Positions 33,879-46,276 of a DNA stretch of 64,000 bases are shown piece by piece. This DNA is from Hydractinia symbiolongicarpus (Eukaryota > Cnidaria > Hydrozoa > Anthoathecata > Hydractiniidae). The DNA lies in NCBI RefSeq assembly GCF_029227915.1, contig NC_079885.1:14147001-14211000 (forward strand). Direction: 5' to 3'. The first letter of the stretch is position 1. Every line of letters starts with the position of its first letter. The position numbers and the translations under genes were made by a program. Below the pieces are notes generated by a model. It was not told where the DNA came from. It made no database searches and worked only from the letters and a program-made list of their open reading frames with translations.

Positions 33879-34328
33879 ATTGACTTTTTCACGTTACATT
33901 ATTTATCATTACGACTGTGACGTATCTTTTTTACGCAATAGCCGCTGAGTAAATCAAGAAAGAGACATGATTAGAAGTTGCTTTCGCAGAAAAACGGCTA
34001 CAATCGTGCTGCAATAAATGCGCCACGTCGCAAATGAATGGATTACGAGCGTCAGACAAAGTAAATGGCAATGTACTTACTTTGCTAACTAACTTTGTCA
34101 TATGAAAATTAAGTCTGAAAGTACCCTAAATTGCCTTCGTTGGAACTTTTTACCGGAAATCTTAAAGCGCATTATTGTCGTAAATAATGGATAGCGCTTA
34201 AAAAGAGCTTTCAAATGCACATAAACACGACCTATTTCGGATAATCCAGTCAAGAAATATGACCTTTAAAGTTTAAACCATTTTCGATGTAATGTGCTAA
34301 TAAATCGTAGACATCTGCCCGTTTGTTT

Positions 34329-34447
34329 GTCTACGACCATACCACGATGAACACACCTGTTCTCATCCGATCACGGAAGTTAAGCATCGTCGGGCCGGGA
34401 TAGTACTTGGATGGGGTACCGCCTGGGAACTCCCGGTGTCGTAGGCT
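34329..34447 (+). rRNA. 5S rRNA: 5S rRNA copy 61
   Basis: G37A and G89T, the parental state of copy 59. Upstream AGACATCTG and downstream AAGAGGGTCAG are shared with copy 59's flanks. Confidence 0.96.
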
Positions 34448-34897
34448 ATTGACTTTTTCACGTCACATTTTTTATCATTACGACTGTGACGTATCTTTTT
34501 TACGCAATAGCCGCTGAGTAAATCAAGTAAGAGACATGATTAGAAGTTGCTTTCCCTTAAAAAGGGCTACAATCCTGCTGCAATAAATGCGCCACGTCGC
34601 AAATGAATGGATTAAGAGGGTCAGACAAAGAAAATGGCGATGTAGTTACTTTGCTAATTAACTTTGTCATATGAAAATTAAGTCTGAAAGTACCCCAGAT
34701 TGCCTTCGTTGGAACTTTTTACCGGAAATCTTAAAGCGCATGGTTGTCGTAAATAATGGATAGCGCTTGAAAAGAGCTTTCAAATGCACATAAACACGAC
34801 CTATTTCGGATAATCCAGTCAAGAAATATGACCTTTAAAGTTTAAACCATTTTCGATGTAATGTGCTAATAAATCGTTGATATCTGCCCGTTTGTTT

Positions 34898-35016
34898 GTC
34901 TACGACCATACCACGATGAACACACCTGTTCTCATCCGATCACGGAAGTTAAGCATCGTCGGGCCGGGATAGTACTTGGATGGGGGACCGCCTGGGAACT
35001 CCCGGTGTCGTAGGCT
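34898..35016 (+). rRNA. 5S rRNA: 5S rRNA copy 62, A37 allele
   Basis: G37A only. Upstream reads AATCGTTGATATC for AATCGTAGATATC. Confidence 0.97.
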
Positions 35017-35467
35017 ATTGACTTTTTCACGTTACATTATTTATCATTACGACTGTGACGTATCTTTTTTACGCAATAGCCGCTGAGTAAATCAAGTAAG
35101 AGACATGATTAGAAGTTGCTTTCCCAGAAAAACGGCTACAATCGTGCTGCAATAAATGCGCCACGTCGCAAATGAATGGATTACGAGCGTCAGACAAAGT
35201 AAATGGCGATGTACTTACTTTGCTAACTAACTTTGTCATATGAAAATTAAGTCTGAAAGTACCCTAAATTGCCTTCGTTGGAACTTTTTACCGGAAATCT
35301 TAAAGCGCGTGCAGTCGTAAATAATGGATAGCGCTTAAAAAGAGCTTTCAAATGCACAAAAAAACACGACCTATTTCGGATAATCCAGTCAAGAAATATG
35401 ATCTTTGAAGTTTAAACCATTTTCGATGTAATGTGCTAATAAATCGTAGATGTCTGCCCGTTTGTTT

Positions 35468-35586
35468 GTCTACGACGATACCACGATGAACACACCTGTT
35501 CTCGTCCGATCACGGAAGTTAAGCATCGTCGGGCCGGGATAGTACTTGGATGGGGGACCGCCTGGGAACTCCCGGTGTCGTAGGCT
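35468..35586 (+). rRNA. 5S rRNA: 5S rRNA copy 63
   Basis: C10G only (ACGACGATACC), just inside helix I at the start of loop A. Same change in copies 70 and 72. Upstream spacer has AAAGCGCGTGCAGTCG, unique in the window. Confidence 0.96.
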
Positions 35587-36036
35587 ATTGACTTTTTCAC
35601 GTTACATTATTAATCATTACGACTGTGACGTATCTTTTTTACGCAATAGCTGCTGAGTAAATCAAGAAAGAGACATGATTAGAAGTTGCTTTCCCAGCAA
35701 AACGGCTACAATCGTGATGCAATAAATGCGCCACGTCGCAAATGAATGGATTACGAGCGTCAGACAAAGAAAATGGCGATGTACTTACTTTGCTAACTAA
35801 CTTTGTCATATGAAAATTAAGTCTGAAAGTACCCTAGATTGCATTCGTTGGAACTTTTTACCGGAAATCTTAAAGCGCATGGTTGTCGTAAATAATGGAT
35901 AGCGCTTAAAAAGAGCTTTCAAATGCACATAAACACGACCTATTTCGGATAAACCAGTCAAGAAATATGATCTTTAAAGCTTAAACCATTTTCGATGTAA
36001 TGTGCTAATAAATCGTAGATATCTGCCCGTTTGTTT

Positions 36037-36155
36037 GTCTACGACCATACCACGATGAACTCACCTGTTCTCGTCCGATCACGGAAGTTAAGCATCGTCG
36101 GGCCGGGATAGTATTTGGATGGGGGACCGCCTGGAAACTCCTGGTGTCGTAGGCT
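36037..36155 (+). rRNA. 5S rRNA: 5S rRNA copy 64, G99A/C106T type
   Basis: A25T, C78T, G99A and C106T. The spacer after it is the shortest in the window (561-bp unit): it has the same 7-bp deletion as after copy 55 and a one-base-shorter T-run. Confidence 0.95.
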
Positions 36156-36597
36156 ATTGACTTTTTCACGTTACATTATTTATCATTACGACTGTGACGT
36201 ATTTTTTTACGCAATAGCCGCTGAGTAAATCAAGTAAGAGACATGATTAGAAGTTGCTTCCCTTTAAAAAGGGCTTGCTGCAATAAATGCGCCACGTCGC
36301 AAATGAATGGATTAAGAGCGTCAGACAAAGAAAATGGCGATGTAGTTACTTTGCTAATTAACTTTTTCATATGAAAATTAAGTCTGAAAGTACCCCAGAT
36401 TGCCTTCGTAGGAACTTTTTACCGGAAATCTTAAAGCGCATGGTTGTCGTAAATAATGGATAGCGCTTGAAAAGAGCTTTCAAATGCACATAAACACGAC
36501 CTATTTCGGATAATCCAGTCAAGAAATATGACCTTTAAAGTTTAAACCATTTTCGATGTAATGTGCTAATAAATCGTAGATATCTGCCCATTTGTTT
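36156..36597 (+). other. Spacer with seven-base deletion (second copy)
   Basis: Same GGGCTTGCTGC deletion as at 31159, but joined on the left to a T-run one base shorter and to a G99A/C106T gene, so the breakpoint of the block duplication lies between copy 64 and the deletion. Confidence 0.85.
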
Positions 36598-36716
36598 GTC
36601 TACGACCATACCACGATGAACACACCTGTTCTCATCCGATCACGGAAGTTAAGCATCGTCGGGCCCAGATAGTACTTGGATGGGGGACCGTCTGGGAACT
36701 CCCGGTGTCGTAGGCT
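36598..36716 (+). rRNA. 5S rRNA: 5S rRNA copy 65, likely impaired
   Basis: G37A, G69C, G70A and C94T. G69C and G70A remove two adjacent pairs of helix V. Counterpart of copy 56, which has only G37A and G69C. Confidence 0.93.
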
Positions 36717-37166
36717 ATTGACTTTTTCACGTCACATTATTTATCATTACGACTGTGACGTATCTTTTTTACGCAATAGCCGCTGAGTAAATCAAGTAAG
36801 AGACATGATTAGAAGTTGCTTTCCCTTAAAAAGGGCTACAATCTTGCTGCAATAAATGCGCCACGTCGCAAATGAATGGATTAAGAGCGTCAGACAAAGA
36901 AAATGGCGATGTAGTTACTTTGCTAATTAACTTTGTTATATGAAAATTAAGTCTGAAAGTACCCCAGATTGCCTTCGTTGGAAATTTTTACCGGAAATCT
37001 TAAAGCGCATGGTTGTCGTAAATAATGGATAGCGCTTGAAAAGAGCTTTCAAATGCACATAAACACGAACTATTTCCGATCACCCAGTCAAGAATTATGA
37101 TCTTTAAAATTTGAACCATTTTCGATGTAATGTGCTAATAAATCGTAGATATCTACCCGTATGTTT

Positions 37167-37285
37167 GTCTACGACCATACCACGATGAACACACCTGTTC
37201 TCGTCCGATCACGGAAGTTAAGCATCGTCGGGCCGGGATAGTATTTGGATGGGGGACCGCCTGGGAACTCCCGGTGTCGTAGGCT
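37167..37285 (+). rRNA. 5S rRNA: 5S rRNA copy 66
   Basis: C78T only, with ATATCTACCCG upstream, as in copy 57 (offset 5,114 bp). Confidence 0.97.
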
Positions 37286-37735
37286 ATTGACTTTTTCACG
37301 TTACATTATTTATCATTACGACTGTGACGTATCTTTTTTACGCAATAGCCGCTGAGTAAATCAAGAAAGAGATATGAGTAGAAATTGCTTTCTCAGCAAA
37401 ACGGCTACAATCGTGCTGCAATAAATGCTACACGTCGCAAATGAATGGATTACGAGCGTCAGACAAAGAAAATGGCGATGTACTTAGTTTGCTAACTAAC
37501 TTTGTCATATGAAAATTAAGTCTGAAAGTAGCCTAGATTGCATTCGTTGGAACTTTTTACCGGAAATCTTAAAGCGCATGGTTGTCGTAAATAATGAATA
37601 GCGCTTAAAAAGAGCTTTCAAATGCACATAAACACGACCTATTTCGGATAAACCAGTCAAGAAATATGATCTTTAAAGCTTAAACCATTTTCGATGTAAT
37701 GTGCTAATAAATCGTAGATATCTGCCCGTTTGTTT

Positions 37736-37854
37736 GTCTACGACCATACCACGATGAACACACCTGTTCTCGTCCGATCACGGAAGTTAAGCATCGTCGG
37801 GCCGGGATAGTACTTGGATGGGGGACCGCCTGGGAACTCCCGGTGTCGTAGGCT
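37736..37854 (+). rRNA. 5S rRNA: 5S rRNA copy 67
   Basis: Consensus; counterpart of copy 58. Spacer after it has AATGCACCACGTCG. Confidence 0.98.
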
Positions 37855-38304
37855 ATTGACTTTTTCACGTTACATTATTTATCATTACGACTGTGACGTA
37901 TCTTTTTTACGCAATAGCCGCTGAGTAAATCAAGAAAGAGACATGATTAGAAGTTGCTTTCCCAGAAAAACGGCTACAATCGTGCTGCAATAAATGCACC
38001 ACGTCGCAAATGAATGGATTACGAGCGTCAGACAAAGTAAATGGCAATGTACTTACTTTGCTAACTAACTTTGTCATATGAAAATTAAGTCTGAAAGTAC
38101 CCTAAATTGCCTTCGTTGGAACTTTTTACCGGAAATCTTAAAGCGCATTATTGTCGTAAATAATGGATAGCGCTTAAAAAGAGCTTTCAAATGCACATAA
38201 ACACGACCTATTTCGGATAATCCAGTCAAGAAATATGACCTTTAAAGTTTAAACCATTTTCGATGTAATGTGCTAATAAATCGTAGACATCTGCCCGTTT
38301 GTTT

Positions 38305-38423
38305 GTCTACGACCATACCACGATGAACACACCTGTTCTCATCCGATCACGGAAGTTAAGCATCGTCGGGCCGGGATAGTACTTGGATGGGGGACCGCCT
38401 GGGAACTCCCGGTGTCGTAGGCT
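38305..38423 (+). rRNA. 5S rRNA: 5S rRNA copy 68, A37 allele
   Basis: G37A only. Shares the AGACATCTG upstream form with copies 54, 59 and 61; similarity to the 31-33 kb block ends in the following spacer. Confidence 0.97.
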
Positions 38424-38873
38424 ATTGACTTTTTCACGTCACATTATTTATCATTACGACTGTGACGTATCTTTTTTACGCAATAGCCGCTGAGTAAATC
38501 AAGTAAGAGACATGATTAGAAGTTGCTTTCCCAGAAAAACGGCTACAATCGTGCTGCAATAAATGCGCCACGTCGCAAATGAATGGATTACGAGCGTCAG
38601 ACAAAGTAAATGGCGATGTACTTACTTTGCTAACTAACTTTGTCATATGAAAATTAAGTCTGAAAGTACCCTAAATTGCCTTCGTTGGAACTTTTTACCG
38701 GAAATCTTAAAGCGCATTATTGTCGTAAATAATGGATAGCGCTTAAAAAGAGCTTTCAAATGCACATAAACACGACCTATTTCGGATAATCCAGTCAAGA
38801 AATATGTCCTTTAAAGTTTAAACCATTTTCGATGTAATGTGCTAATAAATCGTAGATATCTGCCTGTTTGCTT

Positions 38874-38992
38874 GTCTACGACCATACCACGATGAACACA
38901 CCTGTTCTCATCCGATCACGGAAGTTAAGCATCGTCGGGCCGGGATAGTACTTGGATGGGGGACCGCCTGGGAACTCCCGGTGTCGTAGGCT
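38874..38992 (+). rRNA. 5S rRNA: 5S rRNA copy 69, A37 allele
   Basis: G37A only. Upstream flank TGCCTGTTTGCTTGTC is the same as before copy 54. Confidence 0.97.
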
Positions 38993-39444
38993 ATTGACTT
39001 TTTCACGTCACATTATTTATCATTACGACTGTGACGTATCTTTTTTACGCAATAGCCGCTGAGTAAATCAAGTAAGAGACATGATTAGAAGTTGCTTTCC
39101 CTTAAAAAGGGCTACAATCTTGCTGCAATAAATTCGCCACGTCGCAAATGAATGGATTACGAGCGTCAGACAAAGTAAATGGCGATGTATTTACTTTGCT
39201 AACTAACTTTGTCATATGAAAATTAAGTCTGAAAGTACCCTAATTTGCCTTCGTTGGAACTTTTTACCGGAAATCTTAAAGCGCATGGTTGTCGTAAATA
39301 ATGGATAGCGCTTAAAAAGAGCTTTCAAATGCACAAAAAAACACGACCTATTTCGGATAATCCAGTCAAGAAATATGATCTTTGAAGTTTAAACCATTTT
39401 CGATGTAATGTGCTAATAAATCGTAGATGTCTGCCCGTTTGTTT

Positions 39445-39563
39445 GTCTACGACGATACCACGATGAACACACCTGTTCTCGTCCGATCACGGAAGTTAAG
39501 CATCGTCGGGCCGGGATAGTACTTGGATGGGGGACCGCCTGGGAACTCCCGGTGTCGTAGGCT
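39445..39563 (+). rRNA. 5S rRNA: 5S rRNA copy 70
   Basis: C10G only. With copy 71 it forms a block repeated 1,139 bp later; the spacer before it has GATGTATTTACTTTG. Confidence 0.96.
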
Positions 39564-40013
39564 ATTGACTTTTTCACGTTACATTATTAATCATTACGAC
39601 TGTGACGTATCTTTTTTACGCAAGAGCCGCTGAGTAAATCAAGAAAGAGACATGATTAGAAGTTGCTTTCCCAGCAAAACGGCTACAATCGTGCTGCAAT
39701 AAATGCGCCACGTCGCAAATGAATGGATTACGAGCGTCAGACAAAGAAAATGGCGATGTACTTACTTTGCTAACTAACTTTGTCATATGAAAATTAAGTC
39801 TGAAAGTACCCTAGATTGCATTCGTTGGAACTTTTTACCGGAAATCTTAAAGCGCATGGTTGTCGTAAATAATGGATAGCGCTTAAAAAGAGCTTTCAAA
39901 TGCACATAAACACGACCTATTTCGGATAAACCAGTCAAGAAATATGATCTTTAAAGCTTAAACCATTTTCGATGTAATGTGCTAATAAATCGTAGATATC
40001 TGCTCGTTTGTTT

Positions 40014-40132
40014 GTCTACGACCATACCACGATGAACTCACCTGTTCTCGTCCAATCACGGAAGTTAAGCATCGTCGGGCCGGGATAGTACTTGGATGGG
40101 GGACCGCCTGGAAACTCCTGGTGTCGTAGGCT
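40014..40132 (+). rRNA. 5S rRNA: 5S rRNA copy 71, G99A/C106T type
   Basis: A25T, G41A (loop C), G99A and C106T. Upstream reads TGCTCGTTTG. Counterpart of copy 73. Confidence 0.95.
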
Positions 40133-40583
40133 ATTGACTTTTTCACGTTACATTATTTATCATTACGACTGTGACGTATTTTTTTACGCAATAGCCGCTG
40201 AGTAAATCAAGTAAGAGACATGATTAGAAGTTGCTTTCCCTTAAAAAGGGCTACAATCTTGCTGCAATAAATTCGCCACGTCGCAAATGAATGGATTACG
40301 AGCGTCAGACAAAGTAAATGGCGATGTATTTACTTTGCTAACTAACTTTGTCATATGAAAATTAAGTCTGAAAGTACCCTAAATTGCCTTCGTTGGAACT
40401 TTTTACCGGAAATCTTAAAGCGCATGGTTGTCGTAAATAATGGATAGCGCTTAAAAAGAGCTTTCAAATGCACAAAAAAACACGACCTATTTCGGATAAT
40501 CCAGTCAAGAAATATGATCTTTGAAGTTTAAACCATTTTCGATGTAATGTGCTAATAAATCGTAGATGTCTGCCCGTTTGTTT

Positions 40584-40702
40584 GTCTACGACGATACCAC
40601 GATGAACACACCTGTTCTCGTCCGATCACGGAAGTTAAGCATCGTCGGGCCGGGATAGTACTTGGATGGGGGACCGCCTGGGAACTCCCGGTGTCGTAGG
40701 CT
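40584..40702 (+). rRNA. 5S rRNA: 5S rRNA copy 72
   Basis: C10G only, 1,139 bp after copy 70. The spacer after it has CTTTTCCAGC for CTTTCCCAGC. Confidence 0.96.
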
Positions 40703-41152
40703 ATTGACTTTTTCACGTTACATTATTAATCATTACGACTGTGACGTATCTTTTTTACGCAAGAGCCGCTGAGTAAATCAAGAAAGAGACATGATTAGAA
40801 GTTGCTTTTCCAGCAAAACGGCTACAATCGTGCTGCAATAAATGCGCCACGTCGCAAATGAATGGATTACGAGCGTCAGACAAAGAAAATGGCGATGTAC
40901 TTACTTTGCTAACTAACTTTGTCATATGAAAATTAAGTCTGAAAGTACCCTAGATTGCATTCGTTGGAACTTTTTACCGGAAATCTTAAAGCGCATGGTT
41001 GTCGTAAATAATGGATAGCGCTTAAAAAGAGCTTTCAAATGCACATAAACACGACCTATTTCGGATAAACCAGTCAAGAAATATGATCTTTAAAGCTTAA
41101 ACCATTTTCGATGTAATGTGCTAATAAATCGTAGATATCTGCCCGTTTGTTT

Positions 41153-41271
41153 GTCTACGACCATACCACGATGAACTCACCTGTTCTCGTCCAATCACGG
41201 AAGTTAAGCATCGTCGGGCCGGGATAGTACTTGGATGGGGGACCGCCTGGAAACTCCTGCTGTCGTAGGCT
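41153..41271 (+). rRNA. 5S rRNA: 5S rRNA copy 73, G99A/C106T type
   Basis: Copy 71's A25T, G41A, G99A and C106T plus G108C, which removes the closing pair C67-G108 of helix V. Confidence 0.94.
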
Positions 41272-41720
41272 ATTGACTTTTTCACGTTACATTATTTATC
41301 ATTACGACTGTGACGTATTTTTTTACGCAATAGCCGCTGAGTAAATCAAGTAAGAGACATGATTAGAAGTTGCTTTCCCTTAAAAAGGGCTACAATCTTG
41401 CTGCAATAAATGCGCCACGTCGCAAATGAATGGATTAAGAGCGTCAGACAAAGAAAATGGCGATGTAGTTACTTTGCTAATTAACTTTGTCATATGAAAA
41501 TTAAGTCTGAAAGTACCCCAGATTGCCTTCGTTGGAACTTTTTACCGGAAATCTTAAAGCGCATGGTTGTCGTAAATAATGGATAGCGCTTGAAAAGAGC
41601 TTTCAAATGCACATAAACACGACCTATTTCGGATAATCCAGTCAAGAAATATGACCTTTAAAGTTTAAACCATTTTCGATGTAATGTGCTAAAAAATCGT
41701 AGATATCTGCCCGTTTGTTT

Positions 41721-41839
41721 GTCTACGACCATACCACGATGAACACACCTGTTCTCATCCGATCACGGAAGTTAAGCATCGTCGGGCCGGGATAGTACTT
41801 GGATGGGGGACCGCCTGGGAACTCCCGGTGTCGTAGGCT
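41721..41839 (+). rRNA. 5S rRNA: 5S rRNA copy 74, A37 allele
   Basis: G37A only. The TATA-like element reads AAAAAAT instead of AATAAAT, one of the few changes at this position. Confidence 0.96.
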
Positions 41840-42291
41840 ATTGACTTTTTCACGTTACATTATTTATCATTACGACTGTGACGTATCTTTTTTACGCAAT
41901 AGCCGCTGAGTAAATCAAGTAAGAGACATGATTAGAAGTTGCTTTCCCTTAAAAAGGGCTACAATCTTGCTGCAATAAATTCGCCACGTCGCAAATGAAT
42001 GGATTACGAGCGTCAGACAAAGTAAATGGCGATGTACTTACTTTGCTAACTAACTTTGTCATATGAAAATTAAGTCTGAAAGTACCCTAAATTGCCTTCG
42101 TTGGAACTTTTTACCGGAAATCTTAAAGCGCATGGTTGTCGTAAATAATGGATAGCGTTTAAAAAGAGCTTTCAAATGCACAAAAAAACACGACCTATTT
42201 CGGATAATCCAGTCAAGAAATATGATCTTTGAAGTTTAAACCATTTTCGATGTAATGTGCTAATAAATCGTAGATGTCTGCCCGTTTGTTT

Positions 42292-42410
42292 GTCTACGAC
42301 CATACCACGATGAACACACCTGTTCTCGTCCGATCACGGAAGTTAAGCATCGTCGGGCCGGGATAGTACTTGGATGGGGGACCGCCTGGGAACTCCCGGT
42401 GTCGTAGGCT
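42292..42410 (+). rRNA. 5S rRNA: 5S rRNA copy 75
   Basis: Consensus, after an A7-tract spacer. Followed by TTTTTTACCCAATAG. Confidence 0.98.
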
Positions 42411-42860
42411 ATTGACTTTTTCACGTTACATTATTAATCATTACGACTGTGACGTATCTTTTTTACCCAATAGCCGCTGAGTAAATCAAGAAAGAGACAT
42501 GATTAGAAGTTGCTTTCCCAGCAAAACGGCTACAATCGTGCTGCAATAAATGCGCCACGTCGCAAATGAATGGATTACGAGCGTCAGACAAAGAAAATGG
42601 CGATGTACTTACTTTGCTAACTAACTTTGTCATATGAAAATTAAGTCTGAAAGTACCCTAGATTGCATTCGTTGGAACTTTTTACCGGAAATCTTAAAGC
42701 GCATGGTTGTCGTAAATAATGGATAGCGCTTAAAAAGAGCTTTCAAATGCACATAAACACGACCTATTTCGGATAATCCAGTCAAGAAATATGACCTTTA
42801 AAGTTTAAACCATTTTCGATGTAATGTGCTAATAAATCGTAGATATCTGCCCGTTTGTTT

Positions 42861-42979
42861 GTCTACGACCATACCACGATGAACACACCTGTTCTCATCC
42901 GATCACGGAAGTTAAGCATCGTCGGGCTGGGATAGTACTTGGATGGGGGACCGCCTGGGAACTCCCGGTGTCGTAGGCT
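42861..42979 (+). rRNA. 5S rRNA: 5S rRNA copy 76, A37 allele
   Basis: G37A and C68T; helix V pair C68-G107 becomes U.G. Downstream arm reads TGTGGCGT, so the inverted repeat is imperfect. Confidence 0.95.
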
Positions 42980-43429
42980 ATTGACTTTTTCACGTCACAT
43001 TATTTATCATTACGACTGTGGCGTATCTTTTTTACGCAATAGCCGCTGAGTAAATCAAGTAAGAGACATGATTAGAAGTTGCTTTCCCTTAAAAAGGGCT
43101 ACAATCTTGCTGCAATAAATGCGCCACGTCGCAAATGAATGGATTAAGAGCGTCATACAAAGAAAATGGCGATGTAGTTACTTTGCTAATTAACTTTGTT
43201 ATATGAAAATAAAGTCTGAAAGTACCCCAGATTGCCTTCGTTGGAACTTTTTACCGGAAATCTTAAAGCGCATGGTTGTCGTAAATAATGGATAGCGCTT
43301 GAAAAGAGCTTTCAAATGCACATAAACACGAACTATTTCCGATCACCCAGTCAAGAATTATAATCTTTAAAATTTGAACCATTTTCGATGTAATGTGCTA
43401 ATAAATCGTAGATATCTACCTGTATGTTT

Positions 43430-43548
43430 GTCTACGACCATACCACGATGAACACACCTGTTCTCGTCCGATCACGGAAGTTAAGCATCGTCGGGCCGGC
43501 ATAGTATTTGGATGGGGGACCGCCTGGGAACTCCCGGTGTCGTAGGCT
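43430..43548 (+). rRNA. 5S rRNA: 5S rRNA copy 77
   Basis: G71C, a C.C mismatch with C104 in helix V, and C78T. Third relative of copies 57 and 66; upstream ATATCTACCTG. Confidence 0.94.
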
Positions 43549-43998
43549 ATTGACTTTTTCACGTTACATTATTTATCATTACGACTGTGACGTATCTTTT
43601 TTACGCAATAGCCGCTGAGTAAATCAAGAAAGAGATATGAGTAGAAATTGCTTTCTCAGCAAAACGGCTACAATCGTGCTGCAATAAATGCGCCACGTCG
43701 CAAATGAATGGATTACGAGCGTCAGACAAAGAAAATGGCGATGTACTTAGTTTGCTAACTAACTTTGTCATATGAAAATTAAGTCTGAAAGTAGCCTAGA
43801 TTGCATTCGTTGGAATTTTTTACCGCAAATCTTAAAGCGCATGGTTGTCGTAAATAATGAATAGCGCTTAAAAAGAGCTTTCAAATGCACATAAACACGA
43901 CCTATTTCGGATAAACCAGTCAAGAAATATGATCTTTAAAGCTTAAACCATTTTCGATGTAATGTGCTAATAAATCGTAGATATCTGCCCGTTTGTTT

Positions 43999-44117
43999 GT
44001 CTACGACCATACCACGATTAACACACCTGTTCTCGTCCGATCACGGAAGTTAAGCATCGTCGGGCCGGGATAGTACTTGGATGGGGGACCGCCTGGGAAC
44101 TCCCGGTGTCGTAGGCT
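43999..44117 (+). rRNA. 5S rRNA: 5S rRNA copy 78
   Basis: G21T only, which removes helix II end pair G21-C57. Later T-run reads ATCTGTTTTACG. Confidence 0.95.
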
Positions 44118-44567
44118 ATTGACTTTTTCACGTTACATTATTTATCATTACGACTGTGACGTATCTGTTTTACGCAATAGCCGCTGAGTAAATCAAGAAA
44201 GAGACATGATTAGAAGTTGCTTTCCCAGAAAAACGGCTACAATCGTGCTGCAATAATTGCGCCACGTCGCAAATGAATGGATTACGAGCGTCAGACAAAG
44301 TAAATGGCGATGTACTTACTTTGCTAACTAACTTTGTCATATGAAAATTAAGTCTGAAAGTACCCTAAATTGCCTTCGTTGGAACTTTTTACCGGAATTC
44401 TTAAAGCGCATTATTGTCGTAAATAATGGATAGCGCTTAAAAAGAGCTTTCAAATGCACATAAACACGACCTATTTCGGATAATCCAGTCAAGAAATATG
44501 ACCTTTAAAGTTTAAACCATTTTCGATGTAATGTGCTAATAAATCGTAGATATCTGCCCGTTTGTTT

Positions 44568-44686
44568 GTCTACGACCATACCACGATGAACACACCTGTT
44601 CTCATCCGATCACGGAAGTTAAGCATCGTCGGGCCGGGATAGTACTTGGATGGAGGACCGCCTGGGAACTCCCGGTGTCGTAGGCT
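44568..44686 (+). rRNA. 5S rRNA: 5S rRNA copy 79, A37 allele
   Basis: G37A and G87A (loop D region). Confidence 0.96.
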
Positions 44687-45136
44687 ATTGACTTTTTCAC
44701 GTTACATTATTTATCATTACGACTGTGACGTATCTTTTTTACGCAATAGCCGCTGAGTAAATCAAGTAAGAGACATGATTAGAAGTTGCTTTCCCAGAAA
44801 AACGGCTACAATCGTGCTGCAATAAATGCGCCACGTCGCAAATGAATGGATTACGAGCGTCAGACAAAGTAAATGGCGATGTACTTACTTTGCTAACTAA
44901 CTTTGTCATATGAAAATTAAGTCTGAAAGTACCCTAAATTGCCTTCGTTGGAACTTTTTACCGGAAATCTTAAAGCGCATTATTGTCGTAAATAATGGAT
45001 AGCGCTTGAAAAGAGCTTTCAAATGCACATAAACACGACCTATTTCGGATAATCCAGTCAAGAAATATGACCTTTAAAGTTTAAACCATTTTCGATGTAA
45101 TGTGCTAATAAATCGTAGATATCTGCCCGTTTGTTT

Positions 45137-45255
45137 GTCTACGACCATACCACGATGAACACACCTGTTCTCATCCGATCAGGGAAGTTAACCATCGTCG
45201 GGCCGGGATAGTACTTGGATGGGGGACCGCCTGGGAACTCCCGGTGTCGTAGGCA
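45137..45255 (+). rRNA. 5S rRNA: 5S rRNA copy 80
   Basis: G37A, C46G, G56C and T119A. C46 is the bulge in helix III, G56 is next to helix II and T119 is unpaired, so the stems may survive. Related to copy 109 at 16,499 bp, which shares G37A, C46G and T119A. Confidence 0.93.
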
Positions 45256-45707
45256 ATTGACTTTTTCACGTTACATTATTTATCATTACGACTGTGACGT
45301 ATCTTTTTTACGCAATAGCCGCTGAGTAAATCAAGTAAGAGACATGATTAGAAGTTGCTTTCCCTTAAAAAGGGCTACAATCTTGCTGCAATAAATTCGC
45401 CACGTCGCAAATGAATGGATTACGAGCGTCAGACAAAGTAAATGGCGATGTACTTACTTTGCTAACTAACTTTGTCATATGAAAATTAAGTCTGAAAGTA
45501 CCCTAAATTGCCTTCGTTGGAACTTTTTACCGGAAATCTTAAAGCGCATGGTTGTCGTAAATAATGGATAGCGCTTAAAAAGAGCTTTCAAATGCACAAA
45601 AAAACACGACCTATTTCGGATAATCCAGTCAAGAAATATGATCTTTGAAGTTTAAACCATTTTCGATGTAATGTGCTAATAAATCGTAGATGTCTGCCCG
45701 TTTGTTT

Positions 45708-45826
45708 GTCTACGACCATACCACGATGAACACACCTGTTCTCGTCCGATCACGGAAGTTAAGCATCGTCGGGCCGGGATAGTACTTGGATGGGGGACCG
45801 CCTGGGAACTCCCGGTGTCGTAGGCT
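45708..45826 (+). rRNA. 5S rRNA: 5S rRNA copy 81
   Basis: Consensus. Followed by ATTAACTTTTT where other copies have ATTGACTTTTT; copy 110 is the same. Confidence 0.98.
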
Positions 45827-46276
45827 ATTAACTTTTTCACGTTACATTATTAATCATTACGACTGTGACGTATCTTTTTTACGCAATAGCCGCTGAGTAA
45901 ATCAAGAAAGAGACATGATTAGAAGTTGCTTTCCCAGCAAAACGGCTACAATCGTGCTGCAATAAATGCGCCACGTCGCAAATGAATGGATTACGAGCGT
46001 CAGACAAAGAAAATGGCGATGTACTTACTTTGCTAACTAACTTTGTCATATGAAAATTACGTCTGAAAGTACCCTAGATTGCATTCGTTGGAACTTTTTA
46101 CCGGAAATCTTAAAGCGCATGGTTGTCGTAAATAATGGATAGCGCTTAAAAAGAGCTTTCAAATGCACATAAACACGACCTATTTCGGATAAACCAGTCA
46201 AGAAATATGATCTTCAAAGCTTAAACCATTTTCGATGTAATGTGCTAATAAATCGTAGATATCTGCCCGTTTGTTT

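Larger units (their letters stand above)
32450..34620 (+). repeat. Two-unit duplication (1,138 bp), copies 58-61
   Basis: Copy 58/60 and 59/61 pairs share CAATGTACTTAC, AGACATCTG, G89T and AAGAGGGTCAG at a constant 1,138-bp offset. Ends are approximate. Confidence 0.75.
36272..38527 (+). repeat. Block repeated from 31160-33410 (second copy)
   Basis: Copies 65-68. Shares the markers listed for the first copy but has gained G70A and C94T in copy 65 and lacks copy 59's A16T and G61C. Confidence 0.8.
39060..41408 (+). repeat. Two-unit tandem duplication (1,139 bp), copies 70-73
   Basis: C10G genes (70, 72) and A25T/G41A/G99A/C106T genes (71, 73) recur with GATGTATTTACTTTG and TTACGCAAGAGCC. Divergence at the right end begins near 41409. 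Confidence 0.85.
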
